Below are positions 17,207-24,237 of a DNA stretch of 24,237 nt, in pieces. The stretch is from Zelonia costaricensis (taxonomy: Eukaryota > Euglenozoa > Kinetoplastea > Trypanosomatida > Trypanosomatidae): NCBI GenBank assembly GCA_030849075.1, contig JASAOO010003133.1, forward strand, positions 1 through 24,237, written 5' to 3'. The first letter of the stretch is position 1. Every line of letters starts with the position of its first letter. Below the pieces are notes generated by a model that was not told the DNA's origin, ran no database searches, and saw nothing but the letters and a program-made list of their open reading frames with translations. Made by a program: the position numbers and the translations under genes.

Positions 17207-17221
17207 GACTCGCAGCGAGTC
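17207..17221. other. short inverted repeat
   Basis: GACTCG-CAG-CGAGTC, a 6-bp perfect stem with a 3-base loop, flanked by GTG and CAC that could extend pairing across a small bulge. It is in the presumed 3' UTR of the eIF2B gamma gene. Function unknown. Confidence 0.35.
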
Positions 17222-17348
17222 ACACCCTACCGCGCACACCTCCGTCCACGAGTTCTCCTCTCTGCAAAACTAGCACATCTGTGTGTTGGTGTTGACCGTT
17301 TGCATCTGTTTGTGTGTTCTTGCTGATTAACGAGGGCATCGCTGAGCG

Positions 17349-17371
17349 GGGGGGAGGGGAGGGGAGGGGGG
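17349..17371 (+). other. G-quadruplex-type G-run on the template strand
   Basis: Runs of four to seven G separated by single A (G7-A-G4-A-G4-A-G6 type) on the plus strand, in the presumed 3' UTR of the eIF2B gamma gene. Confidence 0.5.
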
Positions 17372-17738
17372 ACCGCGTATGGCGGACCCCGCCTGCCGTC
17401 CGACACGTCCCTCCCTGCAGGTGGCACCTTCTTCTCGGCCGTCCTCGCCTGGCACACCCGCGTAGACCGTCTCCCTCCCCCCCTCCCCCTCCTCCGTACA
17501 AACACGGGAGAGGCAAATAGGCACGTAACGAGACCCACCAAGCGGTGGCGATGCCGCGGTGCGGGGCACGGCTGCCTTTCTCCGCCACTCGTGTGCGACC
17601 CTGCAGTGGCATCCTCCTGCTCCCCCCCGTGCGCCGCATTCACGCTGGCGCGCAGGTGAGCGCGCGAGCCGCACGCACAGGGCACGGAAGAAGAACGAAG
17701 ACAGATAGCGACGCGGCACCCACGTTACTGCTCCACCT

Positions 17739-19766
17739 TTACTCGATGATCTCGTCTGACACGTCCTCCTCGACAACGCAGCGCGGTGCCACAATCGTGC
17801 CTGTGACGCGGCACTTTGCGCTGATCACGGCGCCCGTCCCGATGACGCTGTTGGAAACCACCGTCTGCGCCCCAATCTCGACGTTGCCCATCAGGATGCT
17901 GTCCGTGATGCGGGCCCCGGGCGCCAGCGTGACGTGGGCGCCAATCACGCTTCGCGTAATGAAGACGTTCGGCGGCGTCACGGTGTCGATGAAGCTGCCA
18001 ACGATGTACACCTGCTGATCGCCGATCTTCTCGCGCAGCGTGATCGGGTTGTCCGGCAGCAGCGCAGCGAGGGCGAGCGCGCCGGCAGACGGGGCAGGCT
18101 TGCCGCTGTCACCTTGTGGGCTGCCGTGGTGGCCGCCGTGCGGGCCGTGCGGGAGGAGCGAGGGCAGTGCCGCGCGGCCGCCGCCGCTGCCCGAGCGGGC
18201 GCCTGTGCCCGCCGTGTCCTCGAGCTGTAGCTGATAGCACTTTGCGGAGATGATTTCCTGGTGCAGCGCGCGGTAGTTGTCGCGCGTGTTGACGCGATAA
18301 ATGCGGCACGCCGCGTCGGGGTCCTCCTCCAAGATCGTGCAGAAGACCCGCAGCGGGTCCGTGGCGGGCGGCAGCGCAGCCCCCGGCGCGGCGTTCAGCG
18401 ACTGCACCGACACCTCCGCCCCCTCACTCAGCCAGTGGTGCGGCACGCTCGTCTTGAGTTTGTCGGACGGCGTCACGAAGACCTTCTCGGCCGCGTTCAC
18501 CGTCGTGTGCTGGCTGCGCGCCAGCAGCGGCATGATGTCCTTGCGCACCGTCGTGTCCGCGACGCCGGCCGACTCGGCGATGAAGTCGAGCACCCACCGG
18601 CTCACCAGGTACGCGTGGGCGTCCACGACGTCCGCGGCGAAGGTGAGGTCGGGGCGACGCGCCGCGAAGGCCATCGTGATGCGCACCTCCGGCCTGCCGT
18701 CCAGCGGGGTGAGGTAGTGCATGCGGTGGTGGTGCTGGTGTGGGTGGGCGCGGGCGCCATCCGCGGCCGCCCCGGTCGCCCGCGCCTCGCCCGGTGAGCG
18801 CATCCCAGCCCCGGCGCCGGCGTGCGCGAGGAAGCCGCCAGGCAGGCGGCGGCTGTGCGAGGCGGCGGGGGCGCTGGAGGGGGAGCCGAGGGCCATGGCA
18901 GCGAGCGCGTCCTGCTCCTCGTACGCAACACAGGACAGGGCGTGTGTGAAGGCGGCTTGCGGTGCCTCCGCCGCCGCGGCTGCTGCACCCTTGCCGTGCG
19001 CCCCACCCTTGCGCTCGCCGCCAGCCGCGGCAGCAGCCCCACCCTTGCGCTCGCCGCCAGCCGCGGCAGCAGCCCCACGCTTGCGCTGCAGCGGCCGGTA
19101 CAGCATGGCTGTCACGGAGGCGAGCGAGGCGTAGTGGCGCTCCACGAAACTGGCCACGTCCACGTCGACGAGGATCGTGTCGCAGCTCAGCAGAAGTGCG
19201 TCGCGCGGGAGGCCGGCGCTGTTCATGCGCTCCAGCTTGAGCGGATCGCGACTGCTGCGGTGATGGCCTGCAGCCCCTGCCGCTGCTGCTGCGCCGTGTG
19301 GGCGCAGCGTCGATGCCTCGTGTGGCGGCGAGCGGCCGCCGCCCTCCACCGCGGTGACCGAGTCCTCGCGGTCGACGACGCCGCTGCCGAGGTTGTCGCC
19401 CATGAGCGAGCCCTCCTCTCCCAGCCGCAGCGCCTCCTTGTGCCGCAGGTAGGCTTTGACGGCGTCGCACGTGGTCGACGTGTGATCGCCGAGGTTGGAT
19501 GGGACGAGGACGTAGTGGAAGTCCACGCCGTCGAAGGCGCGCGAGAGGTACGCCCGCAGCGTGGCGTAGTCCTCGTTGACGCAGAGGAAAAACGTGCGGA
19601 AGCCCGCCTCAATCCAGGGTGTGATGCAGTACCAGATAAGGGGGCGGTTGCACACGCGCAGCATCGTCTTCGGCTCCACCGCGCTGAGCGGCATCAAGTC
19701 GCGCGAGTCGCCGCCGGCGAAGACGACGACGTCGAGCAGGCATGACGCGGCGGTGTCGGCGGACAT
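17739..19766 (-). CDS. EIF2B3: translation initiation factor eIF2B, gamma subunit
   Basis: A 675-residue protein. eIF2B is the guanine-nucleotide exchange factor that recharges eIF2 with GTP; gamma pairs with epsilon in the catalytic sub-complex. The N-terminal nucleotidyltransferase-like fold begins LLDVVVFAGGDSRDLMPLS (residues 10-28), followed by EPKTMLRVCNRPLIWYCI (31-48) and LLLSCDTILVDVD (191-203). The usual pyrophosphorylase signature GxGTRLxPLT is degenerate, as expected for the non-catalytic gamma subunit. The C-terminal left-handed beta-helix (hexapeptide repeats) spans about 584-665, ending DVSDEIIE. The protein is longer than typical gamma subunits (about 450-580) because of insertions at about 113-187, 228-270 and 296-347 (Ala/Gly/His-rich) and 518-568. 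The start is the first ATG after the predicted acceptor, 9 nt upstream. A GDP-mannose pyrophosphorylase is the main alternative, but the active-site motif is absent. Confidence 0.9.
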   Translation of the reverse strand: MSADTAASCLLDVVVFAGGDSRDLMPLSAVEPKTMLRVCNRPLIWYCITPWIEAGFRTFFLCVNEDYATLRAYLSRAFDGVDFHYVLVPSNLGDHTSTTCDAVKAYLRHKEALRLGEEGSLMGDNLGSGVVDREDSVTAVEGGGRSPPHEASTLRPHGAAAAAGAAGHHRSSRDPLKLERMNSAGLPRDALLLSCDTILVDVDVASFVERHYASLASVTAMLYRPLQRKRGAAAAAGGERKGGAAAAAGGERKGGAHGKGAAAAAAEAPQAAFTHALSCVAYEEQDALAAMALGSPSSAPAASHSRRLPGGFLAHAGAGAGMRSPGEARATGAAADGARAHPHQHHHRMHYLTPLDGRPEVRITMAFAARRPDLTFAADVVDAHAYLVSRWVLDFIAESAGVADTTVRKDIMPLLARSQHTTVNAAEKVFVTPSDKLKTSVPHHWLSEGAEVSVQSLNAAPGAALPPATDPLRVFCTILEEDPDAACRIYRVNTRDNYRALHQEIISAKCYQLQLEDTAGTGARSGSGGGRAALPSLLPHGPHGGHHGSPQGDSGKPAPSAGALALAALLPDNPITLREKIGDQQVYIVGSFIDTVTPPNVFITRSVIGAHVTLAPGARITDSILMGNVEIGAQTVVSNSVIGTGAVISAKCRVTGTIVAPRCVVEEDVSDEIIE
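19005..19076 (-). repeat. 36-bp in-frame tandem duplication inside eIF2B gamma
   Basis: Two identical 36-base units (19005-19040 and 19041-19076), followed by a partial third, encode a 12-residue repeat (KGGAAAAAGGER type) in the Ala/Gly/Lys-rich insertion of eIF2B gamma. Exact identity at the DNA level points to a recent duplication, likely polymorphic between strains. Confidence 0.85.
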
Positions 19767-19775
19767 GGTGATCGG

Positions 19776-19860
19776 CTGCCGGTCCCCCCGGTACGAGGCA
19801 ATTCCAAGACAACAAAGAAGAGAGAAGAGATAGTGAGGGCGTGGAAGGTGAAGGAGGGGA
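19776..19860 (-). promoter_or_regulatory. spliced-leader acceptor of eIF2B gamma
   Basis: On the coding strand a long pyrimidine tract including TATCTCTTCTCTCTTCTTTG (within the complement of 19801-19860) is followed, with no earlier AG, by CCGGCAG. The AG is the complement of 19776-19777. This leaves only 9 nt before the ATG at 19766. Confidence 0.55.
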
Positions 19861-20189
19861 CACACACACACACACGTGCACCAACGCACGGCGCTTTGAC
19901 GTCGCCGACGATCTCCCCGCTGGCGTTCTGTTCCTCCGCCTCGCGAAGGGGAGGGGGGTGATGTGAAGTGACGGTGACGGGAAGGGAGCGGCACGATGAG
20001 GCCAGTGTGGAGGCGGAAACCCGATTATGTGCGCGTGTGCGATGCTGCGGCGGGTGAAGGCGTGCGCGCGTGTGTGCCGCGGTCACCGTGCGTGCGCTAT
20101 TGGACTTGTGCACCGTCCGGGGATGGGGGGAGAGGGGGGGCAGAGCGGAGAGGGAGGTGTGGAGAGCCCCATAGGAAAGCAGCATCATC

Positions 20190-20650
20190 GTGGGGCCAGT
20201 TGAGCCCCGGCGCCATACCCCCCCCCCACCTCTGCAGCCCATCCCGAAAAGGAACGGGTGAGTTGCGGTGTGCCGTGGCTGCGACGGTGTTCCCCATCCC
20301 CACCAAGGTGTGGCCGCCGTCGGCTCTTCATCAGCCCGAGCTCCACCGGACAGTCGCACGGGTTGTCGGAGGGGGAGGGGCATGGAGCCCTCGCGTGACC
20401 TTCGCCCCCCCCTCCCGCCAAGGGGTCGCACGGCGCTGCGCACCGCAGCGTTCCCGTGTGAAAGTGTGTCCAAGCCTCCAGCCAACACCGTGTCGGCTGG
20501 CACGGCCTCCCAAACCCGCGAAGACGCCGCTGAAACTGGACACGCACACCCCATCCACGCGCTCGCACGCCCCTGCCCACCTGCTCCAGAGTGGTGCAGG
20601 AGCTCGCAACGCATGCGAGGTGGGGTGACGCCGCACACCGCGCGGAGCTC
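20190..20650. mobile_element. candidate degenerate retroposon (SIDER-like) segment
   Basis: This roughly 450-base stretch differs from the surrounding DNA. It is of ordinary complexity, nearly free of dinucleotide repeats, and sits in the presumed 3' UTR of V-ATPase B. Leishmania 3' UTRs commonly carry SIDER1/2 elements of this size, which are extinct retroposons that can destabilise mRNA. Parts of the minus-strand reading resemble my memory of SIDER2 sequence, but I cannot verify this, and I see no clear target-site duplication or A-tail. It may simply be unique UTR sequence. Confidence 0.3.
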
Positions 20651-20964
20651 ATCCAACTGCGCGCGTGCATGCGGGCGTTAAGGCCTTTTTCGTATTATCG
20701 ACACTGCACGTGTTTGCTTCGTGGAGAGGGGGGAGAGAGGGGGACGGTCGCTCGTCTCTTCCCCCCTCTCCCCACCGGATCATCAATTTTTCAGCTTTAC
20801 GCGCAACCACACCCCCACGCACGCAGCGCCCAACTACCAGACAAGAGAAGGCACACGGCAAAAAGGGCAGACACGGAGAAACGCCAGGGGAACCTTGAAC
20901 AGGGAAGCACGCGAGGGGGGGGGGGGGCGTATCGCTGCCGGCAATAGAGGTGCGGAGATGCCTG

Positions 20965-20990
20965 GCACACACACACACACACACACACAC
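20965..20990. repeat. (CA)n microsatellite
   Basis: A 26-base uninterrupted CA run on the plus strand, (UG)n in the presumed 3' UTR of V-ATPase B. Confidence 0.9.
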
Positions 20991-21715
20991 GCTCACGCCC
21001 ACAGAGAGACAAAGACACAGACACACACGCACACGCACACGCACACGGACGCGCGAGTCGTGCTGGTTCCTACACTAAACACGTAAAACAAAGCAAGTGG
21101 ACTCAACGCCGGCGCCGTGATCGCGTCAGCGACGCGGTCGCCATGTTCTTGTTCGCTCCACTACAACGCGTGCGCGGCGTGTTTGGCTTCACACACGCAC
21201 GCAGGCTCGCACCATCCAGCAAAGCATGGGCACAGTTGAAAGCACAAGCGCGCATGAGAACAGATAAAAACACACACACACGCGCGCGCGTACACGAGGC
21301 GAGCACACCGCCACGCAGCGACTCGCACGGCCATCGAAACGACAACAGGGAAGAGAACGGACGAACACACAACGTCAACAGCTTCGATATCTCGCAGAGG
21401 GCGAGAGGGGGGGGGAGGTGGCAAAGCACAAAAGGAAGGACATGGGACGGGACCACACGTCAACACACACACACACACACGCACCTGCTCGAGGGCAACG
21501 CAGGTCGATAGGGAGCAGGCACGGTGGCAAGGCGTCCACGAGCAGGCGAGAAGGAGGCGGAGACACAAAGGCGAGGGCACAGGGAAGGGAGGGAAGGACG
21601 AGGTTGAGAAGCCCCGTCGCACGTGCGCGTTCCGCTGCGCCAGCCTCTCCCCACCACCACACCCCCGCCTGCCTCCTCACGTGTATCTTCACGTCTCCCT
21701 CAGTATTGCATCGCT

Positions 21716-23203
21716 CTACTTGCGGCCCGGCTGGCGGTCGTAGAACTCGTCACGGGTCTTGATGTCGATCTTGTTCAGCATGCTCTTCGGGAAGGTGCGC
21801 AGCAGCTCCCAGCACAGGTCGAGGCTCTGGAAGATATCGCGGGTCTCGTAGAAGCCCTGGCAGATGAACTTGTGCTCGAACTTCTCAAGGAACTCGAGGT
21901 AGAGCAGATCCTCACTACTGAGCGCCTCCTCACCAACGACGGCCTTCATGGCGAGGATATCGCGACTGATGGCGTACGCCGCGTACATCTGGTTGCTGAC
22001 GCCGCCGTGGTCCTTGCGGGTCATGCCCTCGCCAATGGCGTTCTTCATGAGACGCGACAGAGACGGCAGAATGTTGATGGGCGGGTAGAGCTGGCGGTTG
22101 TGCAGCTGGCGGTCGACGTAGATCTGGCCCTCGGTAATGTAGCCGGTCAGGTCGGGAATCGGGTGGGTGATGTCGTCGTTCGGCATGGACAGAATCGGGA
22201 TCTGCGTGATCGAGCCGGCACGGCCCAGCACACGGCCGGCGCGCTCGTAGATGCAGGCGAGATCGGTGTACATGTAACCGGGGAAGCCACGGCGGCCGGG
22301 CACCTCCTCACGGGCCGCCGACACCTCGCGCAGGGCATCGGCGTACGAGGACATGTCGGTCAGGATGACCAGCACGTGCTTGCCGCAGTCGTACGCGAGG
22401 TACTCGGCCGTCGTCAGGGCCAGACGCGGGGTGACGATGCGCTCGATGGTTGGGTCGTTGGCCAGGTTGAGGAACAGCACTGTCTTCTCCATGGAGCCGT
22501 TCTGCTCAAACTCCGTGCGGAAGAAGCGAGCCGTCTCCTGGTTCACGCCCATGGCGGCGAAGACCACACAGAAGTCCTCCTGTTTGCCCTCCCGCTTCAC
22601 GAGACCGGCCTGGCGCACAATCTGAGCCGCAATCTCGTTGTGCGGCAGACCCGCACCCGAGAAGAGCGGAATCTTCTGGCCACGCGAGATGGACGTCATG
22701 ACGTCGATAGACGAGATGCCGGTCTGGATCATCTCCTCCGGGTACACGCGGGCGCGCGGGTTGATCGGGATACCCTGGATATCGCGGAACTGCTCCGGCA
22801 GCACCGCCGGGCCGTTGTCGATCGGGATGCCGGAGCCGTTGAAGATGCGACCCAGCATGTCCTCGCTGACGCCAAGCTCCATGACCTTGCCGGTGAACTC
22901 GCACTTGGAGCGCATCACATCAATGCCGGACGTGCCCTCGAACACCTGCACGACGGCCTTGGTGCCGTCCACCTCGAGCACCTGGCCACGGCGCATGCTG
23001 CCGTCCGCCAGCTCGATGTTCACGATCTCAGCGAAGGTCGGCTTGCGCACATCCTCGAGAATAACAAGCGGGCCGTTGACGGCCCGGATCGTCGTGTACT
23101 CGAGGTGCGGCTTCACGGAGTAGCTCTCGTTGAGGTCCTGGATGTGCGTGGCGAGCAGCTCCTGCTTCGACAGCACGCGCACGTTCTCCTCCTCGTGGCC
23201 CAT
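21716..23203 (-). CDS. vacuolar H+-ATPase V1 subunit B
   Basis: A 495-residue protein of normal length for subunit B, the non-catalytic nucleotide-binding subunit alternating with subunit A in the V1 head. It helps drive proton pumping into acidocalcisomes, lysosomes and other acidic organelles. Diagnostic features are [14 protein letters not shown] (residues 36-49), [12 protein letters not shown] (118-129), the altered P-loop [20 protein letters not shown] (179-198), [16 protein letters not shown] (213-228) and the ATP-synthase alpha/beta signature in [12 protein letters not shown] (374-385). The SGAGLPHNE form in place of a true Walker A separates B from the catalytic A subunit. The ATG is the natural family start and sits in a good context. 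It is the first gene of the array in this window. A large open frame on the opposite strand is only its codon-bias shadow. Confidence 0.97.
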   Translation of the reverse strand: MGHEEENVRVLSKQELLATHIQDLNESYSVKPHLEYTTIRAVNGPLVILEDVRKPTFAEIVNIELADGSMRRGQVLEVDGTKAVVQVFEGTSGIDVMRSKCEFTGKVMELGVSEDMLGRIFNGSGIPIDNGPAVLPEQFRDIQGIPINPRARVYPEEMIQTGISSIDVMTSISRGQKIPLFSGAGLPHNEIAAQIVRQAGLVKREGKQEDFCVVFAAMGVNQETARFFRTEFEQNGSMEKTVLFLNLANDPTIERIVTPRLALTTAEYLAYDCGKHVLVILTDMSSYADALREVSAAREEVPGRRGFPGYMYTDLACIYERAGRVLGRAGSITQIPILSMPNDDITHPIPDLTGYITEGQIYVDRQLHNRQLYPPINILPSLSRLMKNAIGEGMTRKDHGGVSNQMYAAYAISRDILAMKAVVGEEALSSEDLLYLEFLEKFEHKFICQGFYETRDIFQSLDLCWELLRTFPKSMLNKIDIKTRDEFYDRQPGRK

Positions 23204-24237
23204 GGTGTGACTTGGTGGTGGGGGAGGGGGGAGGAGGGGTGGACGGAGATGGGAGTGGAGCGTGAGTAGTTGTTGCGGGGGGGGGGGGGGGGAAGGGGGG
23301 AAGATGCGAGAGCGCAGAGTACGGAAAGTCAGCGCCAGCGGAAGCTACTCTGCTTCAGTGCGTATGTGTGTGTGTGTATATGCGCAAGTGTGCGTGGGTG
23401 CGTTAAGATCGCAGGCAACCAACCGTCGTGGTCAGAGGGTGAGTGGCGACTGCAATGTTGAGGAGCGAGGAGGGGGGAGCGGGGGGCTGAACGGAAGGCG
23501 AGCCGATACCGGGAGCTGTGCGCATCGTGCCACGTCACGATGAGGGGAGGGGGGTGGGGAGGAGCGGGGAGGGACATCACGTGGAGGGGGTCATGAGGCA
23601 CGGCGAACTCGGCAAACGCGTTTGCGCTGCGGGTCTTCTCATCCCCCCCTCCCCTCTTTCTCGCTACTGCGTCTGAGGGGGGAGGGCCGGCAACAGGTGT
23701 ATGTGTGTGTGTGTGTGTGTGCAGATGTGAGCCGGCGACGAAGGCGCTTTACCAGCCCTTGCACTCTCTCGCATGGTCTGCGTATTGCCCAAAGCGGAGG
23801 CGAGGTGCGAGCCGGAGCGTGGCGTCATGCAGGGAGGCGCGGGAGTTCCATTCGCGCACCCCACGTGCGAGCCGAGCCGTGGTCCTCCATCGCGACCCAC
23901 GGGTCAACACGCAGCCAGCTACTCCGCGGTGTGGAGCACGCATGACCAGCGCACGCACGTCGCCCCCTGGTCTCGGCACACACACACACACACACACGGG
24001 TCTGCATCGGTGGAGCGGTGTGACTGCCGCCCTGGGAGTCGCACACTCGCGCACCTGCAGCGTGTTTGCCTTTCTTGGATGAGAGTTCGTGAAGGGGCGC
24101 AGGCGGTGACGAGACGCCGCGAGGACGGCATAAAGGAGGGCCAGCATGTGGGGAGGTGGGGGCCAGAGAGGCAGAGGCGGCAACGGAAGACGGGGTGCAC
24201 GGCAAGGTGGGGGGAGGGCGGGGGGGCGACGAGGCGC
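23204..24237. other. intergenic region upstream of V-ATPase B
   Basis: About 1 kb with no supported gene; it should include the 3' UTR of the next gene to the right. It contains a 16-base G homopolymer (23277-23292), a GT tract at 23698-23720, a CA tract at 23978-23998, a T/C-rich plus-strand stretch at 23637-23665, and an imperfect direct repeat GTGCGAGCCG at about 23806 and 23867. Confidence 0.55.
23211..23302 (-). promoter_or_regulatory. candidate spliced-leader acceptor of V-ATPase B
   Basis: The coding strand is almost entirely pyrimidine over the complement of 23213-23240 and again over 23277-23302. The only AG between these tracts and the start codon is CCACCAAG, the complement of 23211-23212, leaving a 5' UTR of about 7 nt. 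An upstream AG at the complement of 23345-23346 is the alternative, but no pyrimidine tract precedes it. Confidence 0.4.

Larger units (their letters stand above)
16690..17738. other. intergenic region: 3' UTR of eIF2B gamma and splice region of the esterase gene
   Basis: About 1 kb. It contains the 17-base G homopolymer at 16721-16737, a purine/G-rich run at 16956-16990, plus-strand pyrimidine tracts (17095-17155 and 17470-17495), a short hairpin at 17207-17221 and a G-quadruplex-like run at 17349-17371. No gene is supported. Confidence 0.6.
19767..21715. other. long intergenic region: 3' UTR of V-ATPase B plus splice region of eIF2B gamma
   Basis: About 1.95 kb with no supported gene. It holds CA tracts at 19861-19875, 20965-20990, a (CACACG)-like stretch at 21024-21047, and 21464-21482; a 13-base G homopolymer at 20915-20927; and a segment of about 450 bases (20190-20650) of ordinary complexity, described separately. 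Confidence 0.6.

Noticed and set aside
21623..23269. Long open frame (548 codons) on the plus strand opposite V-ATPase B
   Set aside because: It is a mirror of the GC-rich codon bias of the V-ATPase B gene; its translation has no recognisable domain and it starts and ends close to the real gene's limits.
1..24237. CRISPR arrays, bacterial operons, insertion sequences, or a strand-switch region
   Set aside because: No spaced direct repeats, transposase or terminal inverted repeats were seen, and all supported genes face the same way, so there is no strand switch in the window.
1..24237. A new multi-gene functional system
   Set aside because: The recognised genes are unrelated housekeeping or membrane genes in a polycistronic array. 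Neighbourhood in trypanosomatids is weak evidence of shared function, and the two unknown genes have no shared features.

Overview
The window looks like nuclear DNA of a leishmaniine trypanosomatid (Leishmania or a close relative). It is GC-rich and has eight intron-less genes, all on the minus strand. Intergenic DNA is long and full of (CA)n/(GT)n, poly-G and polypurine runs. Most start codons are preceded on the coding strand by a polypyrimidine tract and then a first AG, as expected for polycistronic transcription with spliced-leader trans-splicing. Bacterial-type promoters, operons and ribosome binding sites do not apply. From memory, eIF4E-3 and V-ATPase subunit B lie close together on Leishmania chromosome 28, which fits this window; a BLAST search would settle species and locus.

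Reading in transcription order (right to left): V-ATPase subunit B (21716-23203); the gamma subunit of the eIF2B exchange factor with large low-complexity insertions (17739-19766); a DUF676-type serine esterase/lipase-like protein (15106-16689); a type I membrane FG-GAP protein resembling TIP/ITFG1 (11214-13613); ribosomal protein S29/uS14 (10483-10656); a P-loop Fe-S protein of the Mrp/Ind1 (NUBPL) family (8397-9287); a small type I membrane protein of unknown function (7231-7839); a very acidic hypothetical protein (3868-5331); and a cap-binding eIF4E paralogue (1831-2868) with PAM2-like motifs at its N-terminus. A further gene may begin at the left edge (1-54). 

The genes do not form one pathway. 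Three (eIF2B gamma, S29, eIF4E) serve translation, but in trypanosomatids neighbours in one transcription unit usually share transcription only, with control acting through UTRs. The intergenic segments are therefore the regulatory part. They hold the splice-acceptor candidates, UG- or CA-rich UTR tracts able to pair with one another, G-quadruplex-type runs on the template strand, small hairpins, and one ~450 bp segment (20190-20650) that may be a decayed retroposon. 

I found no clear unknown multi-gene system. The most interesting points are the modified eIF4E (PAM2-like motifs, Met in place of a cap-stacking Trp), the acidic protein with an adaptin-ear-like WGEF motif, very short predicted 5' UTRs at two genes, and the CA/UG repeat architecture around 5.8-6.35 kb.
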